64,000 nucleotides of DNA, from contig NZ_RDSR01000005.1 in assembly GCF_003716325.1 (NCBI RefSeq), positions 62,001 to 126,000 on the forward strand, given 5' to 3'. Shown one piece after another: positions 49,571 to 61,404 of the stretch (its first letter is position 1; every line of letters begins with the position of its first letter). The notes under the pieces are model-generated. The model made no database searches, was not told the DNA's origin, and saw only the letters and a program-made list of their open reading frames with translations. This DNA comes from Cryobacterium tepidiphilum (GTDB lineage Bacteria; Actinomycetota; Actinomycetes; Actinomycetales; Microbacteriaceae). The translations under genes and the position numbers were made by a program.

Positions 49571-50571
49571 CGCTCCAGGCGACGGCCCCGGCGCCGGCCG
49601 CGGTACGGGCTGAGACAACGGATTCCGCGCCCCGGCCGGCCGCGGGCGTCGCCGGTCGGGTGCTCGGCGCCCTCGCCGGCGCGCTCGTCGTGCTCTGGGC
49701 GGTCGCGACCCTCACCTTCTTCCTGCTCCGGCTGATCCCGGGCGACCCGGTGCTGCTCATCCTCGGCACCTCCGGCAGCCCCTCGGCCGCGGTGGTCGCC
49801 GCGACCCGCGCCGCGTTCGGCCTCGACCAGCCGGTGCTCGTGCAGTACCTGCACTTCCTCGCCGGCGCCGCGCACGGTGACTTCGGCATCTCCTACCAGC
49901 TGAAGGTGCCGGTCACCCAGGTGATCGGCGAGCAGCTCCTCGCCACCGTGCAGCTTGTGATCCTGGCCGTCGTGCTCGCCTGGGCGCTCTCGCTCGCCAT
50001 CACCGTGCCCACGGCGGGGCGGCGGCCGCTCGTGGAGCGCACGGCCCGCACGGTGGAGATCGTGCTGGCGTCGCTCCCGCAGTTCTGGATCGGCATCATG
50101 CTCCTCGTGGTGTTGGCCATCGGGCTCGGCTGGTTCCCGGTGGCCGGCGGCGACGGCCTCGCCGGCCTGTTCCTGCCCGCCCTCACCCTCGCCATCCCGA
50201 TCGCCGGGTTCCTCTCCCAGGTGATGCGCGAATCGTTCGAGACCGCCCTGAAACAGCCGTTCGTCACCTCCGCGCGGGCCCGCGGCGCCGGGGAGGCGCG
50301 CGTGCGCCTCGGGCACGCCCTCCGGCACGCGCTGCTGCCGGGCGTCACCCTCACCGGCTGGGCGGTCGGCTCCCTGTTCAGCGGGGCGGTCGTGGTGGAG
50401 GTCATTTTCGCCCGCCCCGGCATCGGCCGCGTGCTGCTGTCGGCGGTGCTCTCCCGAGACATCCCGGTGGTGCTCGGCGTCGTCGTCGTCATCGCGGCCG
50501 TCTACGTCGTCGTCAACGCGATCGTGGACATCCTCTACCCGATCATCGATCCCCGATTGGCATCCCGATGA
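49567..50571 (+). CDS. DppB-type ABC permease
   Basis: This 334-residue permease has about six helices, FLLRLIPGDPVLLILG near the first helix, and the EAA-type loop FVTSARARGAGEARVRLGHALRHALLPG. The last part (FARPGIGRVLLSAVLSRDIPVVLG) is characteristic of DppB/OppB. ATG start overlaps the binding-protein stop by 4 bp, and its stop overlaps the next permease by 4 bp. Confidence 0.9.
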   Translation: MTLQATAPAPAAVRAETTDSAPRPAAGVAGRVLGALAGALVVLWAVATLTFFLLRLIPGDPVLLILGTSGSPSAAVVAATRAAFGLDQPVLVQYLHFLAGAAHGDFGISYQLKVPVTQVIGEQLLATVQLVILAVVLAWALSLAITVPTAGRRPLVERTARTVEIVLASLPQFWIGIMLLVVLAIGLGWFPVAGGDGLAGLFLPALTLAIPIAGFLSQVMRESFETALKQPFVTSARARGAGEARVRLGHALRHALLPGVTLTGWAVGSLFSGAVVVEVIFARPGIGRVLLSAVLSRDIPVVLGVVVVIAAVYVVVNAIVDILYPIIDPRLASR

Positions 50572-51460
50572 ACGCCCTCCTTGTCACGCCGCCGTCGAAC
50601 ACCGACACGCGCGAAGCCACCGCCGTCGCGCGCCCGGCACGGCTCCGCGTGCCCGCGCTCCAGCCCGGCATCGTCCTCGCCGCGGCCTTCGCGCTCCTCC
50701 TGCTCGCGGCCCTCGTCGCGCCGGGCCTCATCGCGCCGGCCGACCCGTACGCCGTCGACCCGGCGAACGCCTTCCAGCCGCCCGGGCCGGCGCACCTGTT
50801 CGGCACCGACCAGTCCGGCCGCGACGAGTTCAGCCGCATCCTCTGGGGCGCCCGTCAGTCGCTCTGGGTGGGCGTGCTCGCCACGGCCATCGGCGTGCTG
50901 GGCGGCCTCGTGCTCGGCCTGGTCGCCGGGCTCGGCGGCAAGATCGCGGATGCCGTCACCAGCCGGTTCATCGACGTGCTGTTCGCCTTCCCCGGCTTGC
51001 TGCTCGCCCTGGTGCTCATCGTCGTGCTGGGCCGCGGCATCGGCCCGACCGCGGTGGCCGTCGGCATCGGCTCCATCCCCGGCTACGCCCGCATTCTGCG
51101 CGGACAGGTGCTGCAGGTGCAGCAGTCCGGGTACGTGGAGGCATCCCGCGCGCTCGGCTGGTCACCGGCCCGACGCCTCGTCGCCACCGTCATCCCCAAC
51201 ACGATGCGGCCGCTCCTGGCGATGGTCACGCTCGGCATCGGGCAGGCCGTGGTGTGGGCATCCGCTCTCGGTTTTCTCGGCCTCGGCGCGGAGCCCCCGA
51301 CGGCCGAGTGGGGCACCATGCTGGCAGACGGTCGCAGCTACATCCAGGTCGCCTGGTGGATCGCGTTCTTCCCGGGCCTCGTCATCACCCTCACCGCGCT
51401 CAGCGCGACGGCCATCGGCCGGCACCTGCAGACCCGATTCGAACCGAAGGGCGACCGCTG

Positions 51461-51461
<1 letters not shown>
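50568..51461 (+). CDS. DppC-type ABC permease
   Basis: This 297-residue permease has about six helices with the DppC signatures LFGTDQSGRDEFSRILWGARQSL, the EAA loop YVEASRALGWSPARRLVATVIPNTM and LGFLGLGAEPPTAEWGTML. The Pro-Thr-Ala-Glu-Trp-Gly motif is typical. It overlaps the DppB gene by 4 bp and the ATPase gene by 1 bp (TGATG). Confidence 0.92.
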
Positions 51462-53125
<1,664 letters not shown>

Positions 53126-53131
53126 GAAACC

Positions 53132-54508
53132 ATGTCCCAGATCCTCCACTTCAACGGCTTCGAGATGAACACGCCGAGCCACATCAACCACGGCCTGTGG
53201 ACGCACCCCGACAACCGGCGGCACGAGTACACCGACCTCCGCTACTGGACCGACACGGCGAAGCTCCTCGAGCGCGGCCTCTTCGACGCGATCTTCCTCG
53301 CCGACGTGGTCGGAACCTACAACGTCTACGGGGGCAGCCGCGACCCGGCGATCGCCCGCGGCATCCAGTCGCCCAACAACGACCCCTTCCTACTCGTGCC
53401 GGCCATGGCCGCCGTCACCGAGCACCTCGGCTTCGCGGTGACGTTCACCACCACCTACGAGCCGCCGTTCGGCAACGCGCGCCGGTTCAGCACGCTCGAC
53501 CACCTCACCAACGGCCGGGTCGCCTGGAACGTCGTGACCGGGTATCTGCCGGATGCCGCGCGCAATTACGGACTGAGCGCCCAGGTGAAGCACGACGACC
53601 GGTATGACCTCGCCGAGGAGTTCCTCGAGGTCTCGTACAAGCTGTGGGAGAGCTCGTGGGAGCCGGACGCCGTCGTGCGCGACCGTGGCCGCAAGCTCTA
53701 CAGCGAGCCGAGCAAGGTGCACGAGGTCAACCACGAGGGCCGGTTCTTCACGGTCGACGGGCCGCACCTCTCCGAGCCGTCGCCGCAGCGCACGCCCGTG
53801 ATCTACCAGGCCGGCGCCTCCGACCGCGGCCGCGAGTTCGCGGCCCGGCACGCCGAGGCCATCTTCGTGGGCGCCCGCACCATCGAACAGGCGAAGAAGG
53901 TCGTCGGTCAGATCAAGGATCTCGCGGAGGAGAACGGGCGCGGTCGGGACAGCATCCGTTTTCTGATCGGGCTCGACGTGATCGTCGGGCGCACGGAGGC
54001 CGAGGCGAAGGCGAAGGTCGCCGACCTGCTGCAGTACCGCGACCTCATCGGCTACCTCGTGCACCTGGGCGGCGGCAGCGGCATCGACTTGGCGGCGATG
54101 GGCGCCGAGGAGTACATCGAGTACAAGGGGCGCGACCACATCCAGTCGAGCGAGGCCGCGTTCGCGAACAAGCAGGTGCGCGACATCATCGACTACTACG
54201 AGAACCCCACCGAGAACCCGTTCTTCGTCTCGGGCACGCCGGAGCAGGTCGCCGACCGCATCGAGGAGATCGCGGAGGCGGCGGACCTCGACGGGTTCAA
54301 CCTCGTGCAGTACCTGTCGCCGGGCACGTTCGAGGACTTCATCGACCTCGTCGTGCCGGAGCTGCAGAAGCGCGGCCGGTACCGCACCGCGTACCGTGAC
54401 GGCGAGACGCTCCGCGAGCGCCTGTTCGACAAGGGCCCGCTCGCGCCCGACGCGCACCCCGCCGGGCAGGCGCGGCGCCGCCTCCCGACCCCGATCCCCG
54501 CCTCGTAG
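53132..54508 (+). CDS. FMNH2-dependent monooxygenase, NtaA/SnaA/DszA/DmoA family
   Basis: This 458-residue luciferase-like monooxygenase has HFNGFEMNTPSHINHGLWTHP, the FLADVVGTYNVYGGSRDPAI motif, FGNARRFSTLDHLTNGRVAWNVVTGYLPDAARNYG, and TPVIYQAGASDRGREFAARHAEAIFVG, which define the NtaA/SnaA/DszA branch. Family members act on nitrilotriacetate, dibenzothiophene sulfone or dimethylsulfide with FMNH2 from a separate reductase. Ends the ABC operon, so it probably acts on the imported compound. No flavin reductase is visible nearby. It is intact, unlike the truncated LLM gene at 2.9 kb. Confidence 0.9.
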   Translation: MSQILHFNGFEMNTPSHINHGLWTHPDNRRHEYTDLRYWTDTAKLLERGLFDAIFLADVVGTYNVYGGSRDPAIARGIQSPNNDPFLLVPAMAAVTEHLGFAVTFTTTYEPPFGNARRFSTLDHLTNGRVAWNVVTGYLPDAARNYGLSAQVKHDDRYDLAEEFLEVSYKLWESSWEPDAVVRDRGRKLYSEPSKVHEVNHEGRFFTVDGPHLSEPSPQRTPVIYQAGASDRGREFAARHAEAIFVGARTIEQAKKVVGQIKDLAEENGRGRDSIRFLIGLDVIVGRTEAEAKAKVADLLQYRDLIGYLVHLGGGSGIDLAAMGAEEYIEYKGRDHIQSSEAAFANKQVRDIIDYYENPTENPFFVSGTPEQVADRIEEIAEAADLDGFNLVQYLSPGTFEDFIDLVVPELQKRGRYRTAYRDGETLRERLFDKGPLAPDAHPAGQARRRLPTPIPAS

Positions 54509-54577
54509 CCGGTCGCTCCGCTGCTCCCTTCGCGCCGACGCGCCCGTGCCGCCACCCCACCTTCCCCGAGGATGACT

Positions 54578-54623
54578 GTTCCGGACGAGGTTGATCAGCG
54601 TGCCGTTCGACCTCGTCCGGAAC
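54578..54623. repeat. palindromic repeat family, copy C
   Basis: GTTCCGGACGAG (54578-54589) and CTCGTCCGGAAC (54612-54623) pair perfectly over 12 bp around 22 nt. The left flank CCGAGGATGACT (54566-54577) is the mirror of copy B's right flank with one difference. It starts 70 bp after the monooxygenase stop, in a convergent gap. Confidence 0.8.
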
Positions 54624-54703
54624 CGACTACCTGAGCGGCGGAGGCGATGCAACCTCGGCGGCGCACATTCGGCAACCCATCCAAACGACCGGGGGGACGC
54701 CGA

Positions 54704-54745
54704 AGCGGCCGGGAACCGCCCGCGAAACGGGGGTTCTCGGCCGCT
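54704..54745 (-). terminator. hairpin terminator of the dehydrogenase operon
   Basis: AGCGGCCGGGAACC (54704-54717) and GGTTCTCGGCCGCT (54732-54745) pair at 13 of 14 positions with a 14-nt loop. It starts 18 bp after the acetyltransferase stop on the minus strand. No T run follows, as is usual for high-G+C actinobacterial terminators. Confidence 0.65.
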
Positions 54746-54762
54746 ACGGCACTCAGCGAGCG

Positions 54763-56202
54763 TCAGGCGATGATCGTCCAGGGGTTCTCGATCAGGCGCG
54801 TGAGCGTCTGCAGGAACTGCGCAGCCAGGGCCCCGTCGATGATCCGGTGGTCGGCCGAGAGCGTGTAGCGCATCTGGTTGCGCGCGACGATCTCGCCGTC
54901 CACCACGACCGCCTCGGGCTTCGTTCCGCCGACCGCGAGAATCGCGCCCTCCGGCGGGTTGATGATGGCGGTGAACTCCTCCACCCCGAACATGCCCAGG
55001 TTGCTGATGGTGAACGTGCCGCCCGACATCTGCTCGGTGGTGAGCTTCTTCGAGTTGGCCAGCGCCACGAGCTGCTTCGTCTCGACGCCGAGCTGGCTCG
55101 CCGTCTTCTGGTCGGCGTCCGTGATCACCGGCACGACGAGTCCGTTGTCGCCGGCGACGGCGATGCCCACGTTGATGCGCTTGTGCACCAGCATGTGGGC
55201 GCTCTCGTCGCTCACATACGAGGCGTTCACCAGCGGATGCTCGCGGAGCGCCAGCGAGACGGCCCGCACGACGAGGTCGTTGATGCTGACCTTCGGGCGC
55301 CCGGCCGCGACCAGCTGGGTGTTCAGCGCGGTGCGCAGCTGCACCAGCGCTTCGGCGTCGGCCTTGGCCGTCACGTAGAAGTGCGGGATGCTGCGGGCGC
55401 TCTCGCCGAGACGGCGCGCGATGACGCGGCGCACCTTGCTGACCTCGACCTGCTCCGAACCACGCTTCTGGTCGGCGGAGGTCGGCGCCTGCGCGGCGGC
55501 AGGGGCCGCCTGCTGCTGCGGAGCGGCGGCCGGGGCGGGAGCCGCGGTGCCCTTCTTCGCGAGGAGGGCGTCGATGTCGGTGCGCACGATGCGCCCGCCG
55601 GGGCCGCTGCCCTGCACCTGGCTGAGGTCCAGCTGGTTCTCGCGGGCGAGCTTGCGGGCGTAGGGCGAGGCGAACTGGCGCTCACCGCTCGGGGCGGCGG
55701 GGGCCGCTTCGCCGGCGGCCGGCGCTTCCGCCGCCGACAGCTCGGCGTTCGCGGGCTGCTCGCCCCCGGTGGCGCTGCCACCCATCTGGGCTTGCTTCGC
55801 CTCGTCGGTCGGAACCGAGGACTGCTCAGCGGCACCGCCGGTCGCGCCGGCGCGTGCCTCGGGCTGACGTGCGGCGTCTTCAGCGGCCTGCACGGAGCCG
55901 GCCTCGTCGGTGTCCTGCACGTTCCCGGCGGCCGAGGAGGGCGCATCCGTTGCCGGCGCGCCGCCCTTGCCGTCGTCGAGCTGCGCGATCGGGCGCCCGA
56001 TCGGAACGAGCTCGCCCTCCTGCACCAGGATCTTGGCGAGCGTGCCGGCCTCGTAGGCCTCGTACTCCATCGTCGCCTTGTCGGTCTCGATCTCGACGAG
56101 GATGTCGCCGACGTTTACCTGGTCACCCTCTTTCTTGTGCCAGGTCGCGATCGCACCCTCTTCCATCGTGTCCGACAGGCGCGGCATGGTGATTTCGATC
56201 AT
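54763..56202 (-). CDS. pdhC: dihydrolipoamide acyltransferase (E2), PDH type
   Basis: This 479-residue E2 has one N-terminal lipoyl domain with K42 in ETDKATMEYEA, a long Ala/Glu/Gly-rich linker, an E3-binding domain (FASPYARKLARENQLDLSQVQGSG), a second Ala/Pro/Gln linker and the catalytic domain ending with HRIIDGALAAQFL (H452, D456). It transfers the acyl group from E1 to CoA and forms the core of the complex. The sequence resembles pyruvate-type E2. It is the third gene of the operon; the E1-beta stop lies 17 bp upstream. Confidence 0.9.
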   Translation of the reverse strand: MIEITMPRLSDTMEEGAIATWHKKEGDQVNVGDILVEIETDKATMEYEAYEAGTLAKILVQEGELVPIGRPIAQLDDGKGGAPATDAPSSAAGNVQDTDEAGSVQAAEDAARQPEARAGATGGAAEQSSVPTDEAKQAQMGGSATGGEQPANAELSAAEAPAAGEAAPAAPSGERQFASPYARKLARENQLDLSQVQGSGPGGRIVRTDIDALLAKKGTAAPAPAAAPQQQAAPAAAQAPTSADQKRGSEQVEVSKVRRVIARRLGESARSIPHFYVTAKADAEALVQLRTALNTQLVAAGRPKVSINDLVVRAVSLALREHPLVNASYVSDESAHMLVHKRINVGIAVAGDNGLVVPVITDADQKTASQLGVETKQLVALANSKKLTTEQMSGGTFTISNLGMFGVEEFTAIINPPEGAILAVGGTKPEAVVVDGEIVARNQMRYTLSADHRIIDGALAAQFLQTLTRLIENPWTIIA

Positions 56203-56219
56203 GATTCTTCACCCATCGT

Positions 56220-57215
56220 CTAGCGGCGGCGGCCAACGGCGTCGAGAGTCTGACGGATGGCGTTCTTCACGTCGTCCGCAGACGGCAACGCGGCCGTCTC
56301 CAGTGGTTTCGAGTACGGCATCGGCACTTCGGCCATGGCCACGCGCCGCACCGGCGCGTCAAGGTAGTCGAAGGCGCCGTCGGAGATCGATGCGGCGATC
56401 TCCGCACCGATTCCGTAAGTGAGCCAGTCGTCTTCGAGGATGACGGCGGCGTGCGTCTTCTTCACGGACTCGATCACGGTGTCGCGGTCGAGCGGGCGCA
56501 GGCTCATCAGGTCGACTACCTCGATGTCGAGGCCGTCGGACTCGGCGAGCTGCTCGGCCACCTGCCGGGCGACGTACGCCATGCGGGAGTAGCCGATGAG
56601 GGTTAGGTCCTTGCCCTCGCGGGCGACCTTGGCCTTGCCGATCACGGCCGGGGTGTCGTCATCCGGAACCTCGCCCTTGGTGTTGTAGAGCGCGAGGTTC
56701 TCGAGGAACAGCACCGGGTCGTCGTCGCGGATCGACGCCAGCAGCAGCGCCTTCGCGTCGGCGGGGGTGCTCGGGGCGACCACCTTCATGCCGGGAACGA
56801 ACGCGTAGTACAGCTCGATGTTCTGCGAGTGCGTCGCGCCGAGCTGCTGGCCGCCGCCGCCCGGGGTGCGGATGACCATCGGCACCTTCGACTGGCCGCC
56901 GAACATGCCGTAGATCTTCGCGGCGTGGTTCACGATCTGGTCGAGGGCGATCAGCGAGAAGTTGATGGTCATCAGCTCGACGACGGGGCGCAGGCCCAGC
57001 ATCGCGGCACCGATCGCGGCACCCGTGAAGCCCTCCTCGGCGATGGGCGTGTCACGCACGCGCTTCTCGCCGAACTCCGCCAGCATGCCGGCGGTGATCT
57101 TGTAGGAGCCTTCGAAGACGCCGATCTCCTCGCCCATCAGGAAGACGTTCTCGTCCCGGAGCATCTCGGCGCGCAGGGTGTCGTGCAGCGCCTGCCGGTA
57201 GGTCATGATGCTCAT
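56220..57215 (-). CDS. pdhB: 2-oxoacid dehydrogenase E1 beta subunit, PDH type
   Basis: This 331-residue thiamine-diphosphate enzyme subunit shows FLMGEEIGVFEGSYKITAGML, DTPIAEEGFTGAAIGAAMLGLRP with the conserved Glu, GGGQQLGATHSQNIE and DLMSLRPLDRDTVIESVKKT. Together with E1-alpha it decarboxylates pyruvate (or acetoin) and acylates the lipoyl arm. ATG overlaps the E1-alpha stop by 4 bp. Confidence 0.9.
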   Translation of the reverse strand: MSIMTYRQALHDTLRAEMLRDENVFLMGEEIGVFEGSYKITAGMLAEFGEKRVRDTPIAEEGFTGAAIGAAMLGLRPVVELMTINFSLIALDQIVNHAAKIYGMFGGQSKVPMVIRTPGGGGQQLGATHSQNIELYYAFVPGMKVVAPSTPADAKALLLASIRDDDPVLFLENLALYNTKGEVPDDDTPAVIGKAKVAREGKDLTLIGYSRMAYVARQVAEQLAESDGLDIEVVDLMSLRPLDRDTVIESVKKTHAAVILEDDWLTYGIGAEIAASISDGAFDYLDAPVRRVAMAEVPMPYSKPLETAALPSADDVKNAIRQTLDAVGRRR

Positions 57216-58333
57216 TTGGCGGCTCCTTCGTTGAGGGCCGGCGCCGGATCGAAGAGCGGCTGGCCGGGCAGTCGGCGCGAGTCGTTGGGAACGGGCGTCG
57301 CGTAGGTGTAGTCGAACAGCGTCGACACGTCGGGGAAGGGGCTCTTCTCGGCGAACTCGGCGGCCTCGGCGACGACCGCCATGACCTCCTCGTCGATCTT
57401 CGCGATCTTCTCGTCGTCGAGCACGCCGTCCTTCTTGAGACGGTCGGCGAACATGTGCACCGGGTCGAGGTCCTTGAGGGCGGCGACCTCGTCGGCCGGG
57501 CGGTACTTGGCCGGGTCGACGACCGAGTGGCCGCGCAGGCGCTCCGTCATGATCTCGAGGAGGAACGGCTTTCCGGCCCGGGCCGAGTCCATGGCCCGCT
57601 GCGACGCCTCGGCCACGGCGATCGGGTCGAGCCCATCGACGCGCTCCGACGGCATGCGGTAGGCGCTGGCGCGCTTGTAGAGGTCGGGCTCAGCGGATGC
57701 CTTGTCGACCGTCGTTCCCATGCCCAGCTTGTTGTTGATGATCACGAACACGCAGGGGAGGTTCCAGAGCGCCGCGATGTTCAGCGACTCGTGGAAGGCG
57801 CCGATGTTTGTGGTGCCGTCACCCATGGTGCAGACCACGACGTCGTCTTCGCCGCGATAGTCGATGGCGAGGGCGGCGCCGGTCGCCAGGGGGATCTGGC
57901 CTCCGACGATGCCGTAGCCACCCAGCATCCGCTTGTCGACGTCGAACATGTGCATCGAGCCGCCCCAGCCCTTGGAGACGCCGTCGGCGCGACCGTAGAG
58001 CTCGGCCATGACCTCGTTGGGGTCGATGCCGCGGGCAAGCGCGTAGCCGTGCTCGCGGTAGTTGGTGAAGAGGTAGTCGGAGTCGCGCATGGCCGACGTG
58101 AGGCCGACGACGGCCGCCTCCTCTCCGAGGTTGAGGTGGCAATAGCCGCCGATCAGCGCCTGGGTGTAGGCGCGTGCTGTCCGTTCCTCGAACCGGCGGA
58201 TGAGAACCATCTCCCGGTAGAAGTCAAGGAGCTTGGCACTGTCCTGGACAGTGTTGGCACCTGACGTCGAGTCTTGTGCAGCGGCGGTCTTTTGCCCCGT
58301 CTTTTTGCGTGGCGCCCGCGTCTGTGCGGTCAT
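57212..58333 (-). CDS. pdhA: 2-oxoacid dehydrogenase E1 alpha subunit, PDH type
   Basis: This 373-residue subunit has the thiamine-diphosphate motif CTMGDGTTNIGAFHESLNIAALWNLPCVFVIINN, GGYCHLNLGEEAAVVG and KGWGGSMHMFD, characteristic of pyruvate/acetoin-type E1-alpha rather than branched-chain forms. The start at 58333 has GGGAG upstream; a longer in-frame start at 58432 would cross the operator. It is the first gene of E1alpha-E1beta-E2; no lipoamide dehydrogenase gene follows, so E3 must come from elsewhere. Divergent from a TetR regulator. Confidence 0.9.
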   Translation of the reverse strand: MTAQTRAPRKKTGQKTAAAQDSTSGANTVQDSAKLLDFYREMVLIRRFEERTARAYTQALIGGYCHLNLGEEAAVVGLTSAMRDSDYLFTNYREHGYALARGIDPNEVMAELYGRADGVSKGWGGSMHMFDVDKRMLGGYGIVGGQIPLATGAALAIDYRGEDDVVVCTMGDGTTNIGAFHESLNIAALWNLPCVFVIINNKLGMGTTVDKASAEPDLYKRASAYRMPSERVDGLDPIAVAEASQRAMDSARAGKPFLLEIMTERLRGHSVVDPAKYRPADEVAALKDLDPVHMFADRLKKDGVLDDEKIAKIDEEVMAVVAEAAEFAEKSPFPDVSTLFDYTYATPVPNDSRRLPGQPLFDPAPALNEGAAK

Positions 58334-58380
58334 CGGGGACTCCCTTCGTCGACTCTTGTGGGGTCGCACGTGTCCAAGTA

Positions 58381-58409
58381 TTGATTGAATGACACTCGTT
58401 AGTATCATT
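58381..58409. promoter_or_regulatory. TetR promoter and palindromic operator
   Basis: The near-perfect palindrome AATGACACT-CGTT-AGTATCATT (58388-58409) has 8 of 9 matching arm positions. On the plus strand TTGATT (58381-58386) and TATCAT (58403-58408), 16 bp apart, form a promoter overlapped by it, predicting autorepression by the downstream TetR protein. The site is also within range of the minus-strand pdhA promoter. Confidence 0.7.
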
Positions 58410-58462
58410 GTATATGTGGGGATGAGATGCAACGCATCCTACGTCCGATCGGAGGCCGACGC

Positions 58463-59152
58463 ATGGTGACGAGTGGGGTGACATCTTCTCCCGCCCGCAA
58501 ACGCGGCCGTCCGACCGCCGCGGAGCGCGTGGAACGGCGGGCGCAGATCCTCGATGCCGCGCTTGGCGTGTTCCTCGAGAACGGCTTCGGCAATGCAACG
58601 GTCGACCAGCTGGCGGCCGCCTCCCACGTTACCAAGCGCACCATCTACAGCTACTTCACCGACAAGGCCGGGGTCTTCAGCGAGATGGTGCAGAGCCTGG
58701 CCGTCACGGTCTCCAGCAGCGCCCCCGACGACGACACCCTGGAGACGCTGGCCACCCGCATCGTCTTCCGCCTGAACTCGGCCGAGCTCATCGGCCTGCA
58801 CCGGCTCGTCATCGCGGAGTCCACCCGGTTCCCGGAGCTCGCGCGCACCCTGCACCAGAACGGTGACGCCCGGCACATCGGCCGCCTGGCCGAGCACATC
58901 CGCGCCGAGTTCGGTGAGGCCTACGCCGACCGGGCCCCACAACTGTTCTCCCTGCTGCTCGGGCAGGGGCACCGCAAGCGGCTGCTCGGCCTGCTGGGGC
59001 CGGCGACGCCGGCGGATGCGTCGGAGCACGCCCACGAGGCCCTCACCCTGGCCGGGCTGTCGCGTCCGGCCACGGTTGCCGGGGCTGCCGCGCCTGCCGA
59101 CGCCCTTGCGCACGAGTTCTCGCATCCGTTCGCGCACATCCCCGGCGACTGA
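58463..59152 (+). CDS. TetR-family transcriptional regulator
   Basis: This 229-residue protein begins with a basic tail (ARKRGRPTAAERVERRAQ) and a TetR helix-turn-helix (ILDAALGVFLENGFGNATVDQLAAASHVTKRTIYSYFTDKAGVF), followed by a helical ligand domain with a TetR_C-like part (VIAESTRFPELARTLHQNG). The start at 58463 has GGAGG 7 nt upstream; an ATG at 58427 is an alternative. Divergent from the PDH-type operon with a clear operator in the gap. The ligand is unknown but may relate to pyruvate or acyl-CoA metabolism. Confidence 0.87.
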   Translation: MVTSGVTSSPARKRGRPTAAERVERRAQILDAALGVFLENGFGNATVDQLAAASHVTKRTIYSYFTDKAGVFSEMVQSLAVTVSSSAPDDDTLETLATRIVFRLNSAELIGLHRLVIAESTRFPELARTLHQNGDARHIGRLAEHIRAEFGEAYADRAPQLFSLLLGQGHRKRLLGLLGPATPADASEHAHEALTLAGLSRPATVAGAAAPADALAHEFSHPFAHIPGD

Positions 59153-59226
59153 GCCCGCGCCGCCTCCCGGCCCCCCCGCTTTCCCCACCACACCCGGGGC
59201 CCGGTTCCGTCTTCAGGAGATGGTGC

Positions 59227-59280
59227 GGTGTGTCGCGAACCGCACGCCGGAAACACGCGGCGGCGGATGCGCGACACGCC
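59227..59280. terminator. hairpin between convergent genes
   Basis: GGTGTGTCGCG (59227-59237) and CGCGACACGCC (59270-59280) pair at 10 of 11 positions, with an internal G+C-rich loop. It is 75 bp after the TetR stop and 56 bp before the convergent DUF488 stop; bidirectional terminator likely. Confidence 0.5.
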
Positions 59281-59335
59281 CTCCGCTACGCGCGCGGGGC
59301 GGCGCGCTCGGGGCGGGAGGCGCAGCGGGCGCAGG

Positions 59336-59689
59336 TCAGGAGTCGAGGAGGCGGGCCAGCACGGCGGCCTCGCTGATGTCGGCGCGCTTGGTCGCGGTGA
59401 GGAGCGTCACCGGCCCAGCAGCGGCCAGCTCGCGCAGGTGCTGCAGCGCTGCGGCGCGCTCGGCATCGCCCAGCTCCGTCTCGTAGCGGGCCGCGAACTC
59501 CTCGAACCGCTCCGGGTCGTGGCCGTACCACTTCCTCAGCTCCGTCGACGGCGCCACCTGTTTGCACCACTCGTCGAGCGCCAGCGTGTTCTTGCTGACG
59601 CCCCGCGGCCAGATGCGGTCGACCAGCACGCGGCATCCGTCGGCCGTCTCGGCCGGATCGTAGGCGCGGCGCACGCGAACAGTCGTCAC
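59336..59689 (-). CDS. DUF488 family protein
   Basis: This 117-residue protein matches the DUF488/YeaO family: VRRAYDPAETADGCRVLVDRIWPRGVSK, WCKQVAPSTELRKWYGHDPERFEEF, and TLLTATKRADISEAAVLARLL. The function of the family is not established. No partner gene is adjacent; it is divergent from glutamate dehydrogenase. Confidence 0.88.
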   Translation of the reverse strand: MTTVRVRRAYDPAETADGCRVLVDRIWPRGVSKNTLALDEWCKQVAPSTELRKWYGHDPERFEEFAARYETELGDAERAAALQHLRELAAAGPVTLLTATKRADISEAAVLARLLDS

Positions 59690-59765
59690 CGGGCGCCCTC
59701 CGTTCCTGCCTGTCTCAAACCTAACGCCGCCTCAGCTTGCGGATCGAGGGTCGCGCGCCACTCCG

Positions 59766-59771
59766 TATAGT
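59766..59771 (+). promoter_or_regulatory. -10-like element of gdhA
   Basis: TATAGT lies 43 nt before the gdhA ATG in the gap to the divergent DUF488 gene. GAGGAC provides the ribosome site further down. No convincing -35 was found. Confidence 0.4.
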
Positions 59772-59796
59772 GAGGACGGACCCCACCAACGGATGA

Positions 59797-61155
<1,359 letters not shown>

Positions 61156-61205
61156 CCAGCCGACAGTCCGGCACTCCCGGGCTCTCAGCGCCTTTCCCCG
61201 CCGCT

Positions 61206-61290
61206 AACTCCGGAAAAGCGCCCGCGGGTGCGAGGCCCACCGCCAGAACGACGCGGCCCGAGGCCGCCCCGGGTAAGAATTTCCGGAGTT
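61206..61290. terminator. inverted repeat with 11-bp perfect arms
   Basis: AACTCCGGAAA (61206-61216) and TTTCCGGAGTT (61280-61290) are perfect complements around 63 G+C-rich nt, extendable by a G-U pair. It starts 51 bp past the gdhA stop and lies upstream of the membrane-protein gene. The arms differ from the GTTCCGGACGAG family, though both contain TCCGGA. Confidence 0.6.
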
Positions 61291-61404
61291 GGCGACCGGG
61301 CGCGGGCCGAGAAGCGCTCGGGGAGGGCGCCGCACGGCCCGGGAGCTTGGAATAATGGGGAGGGGCTCGCTGACCGGCGGGCCGCGAGGCCGGCCAGGAG
61401 CAGA

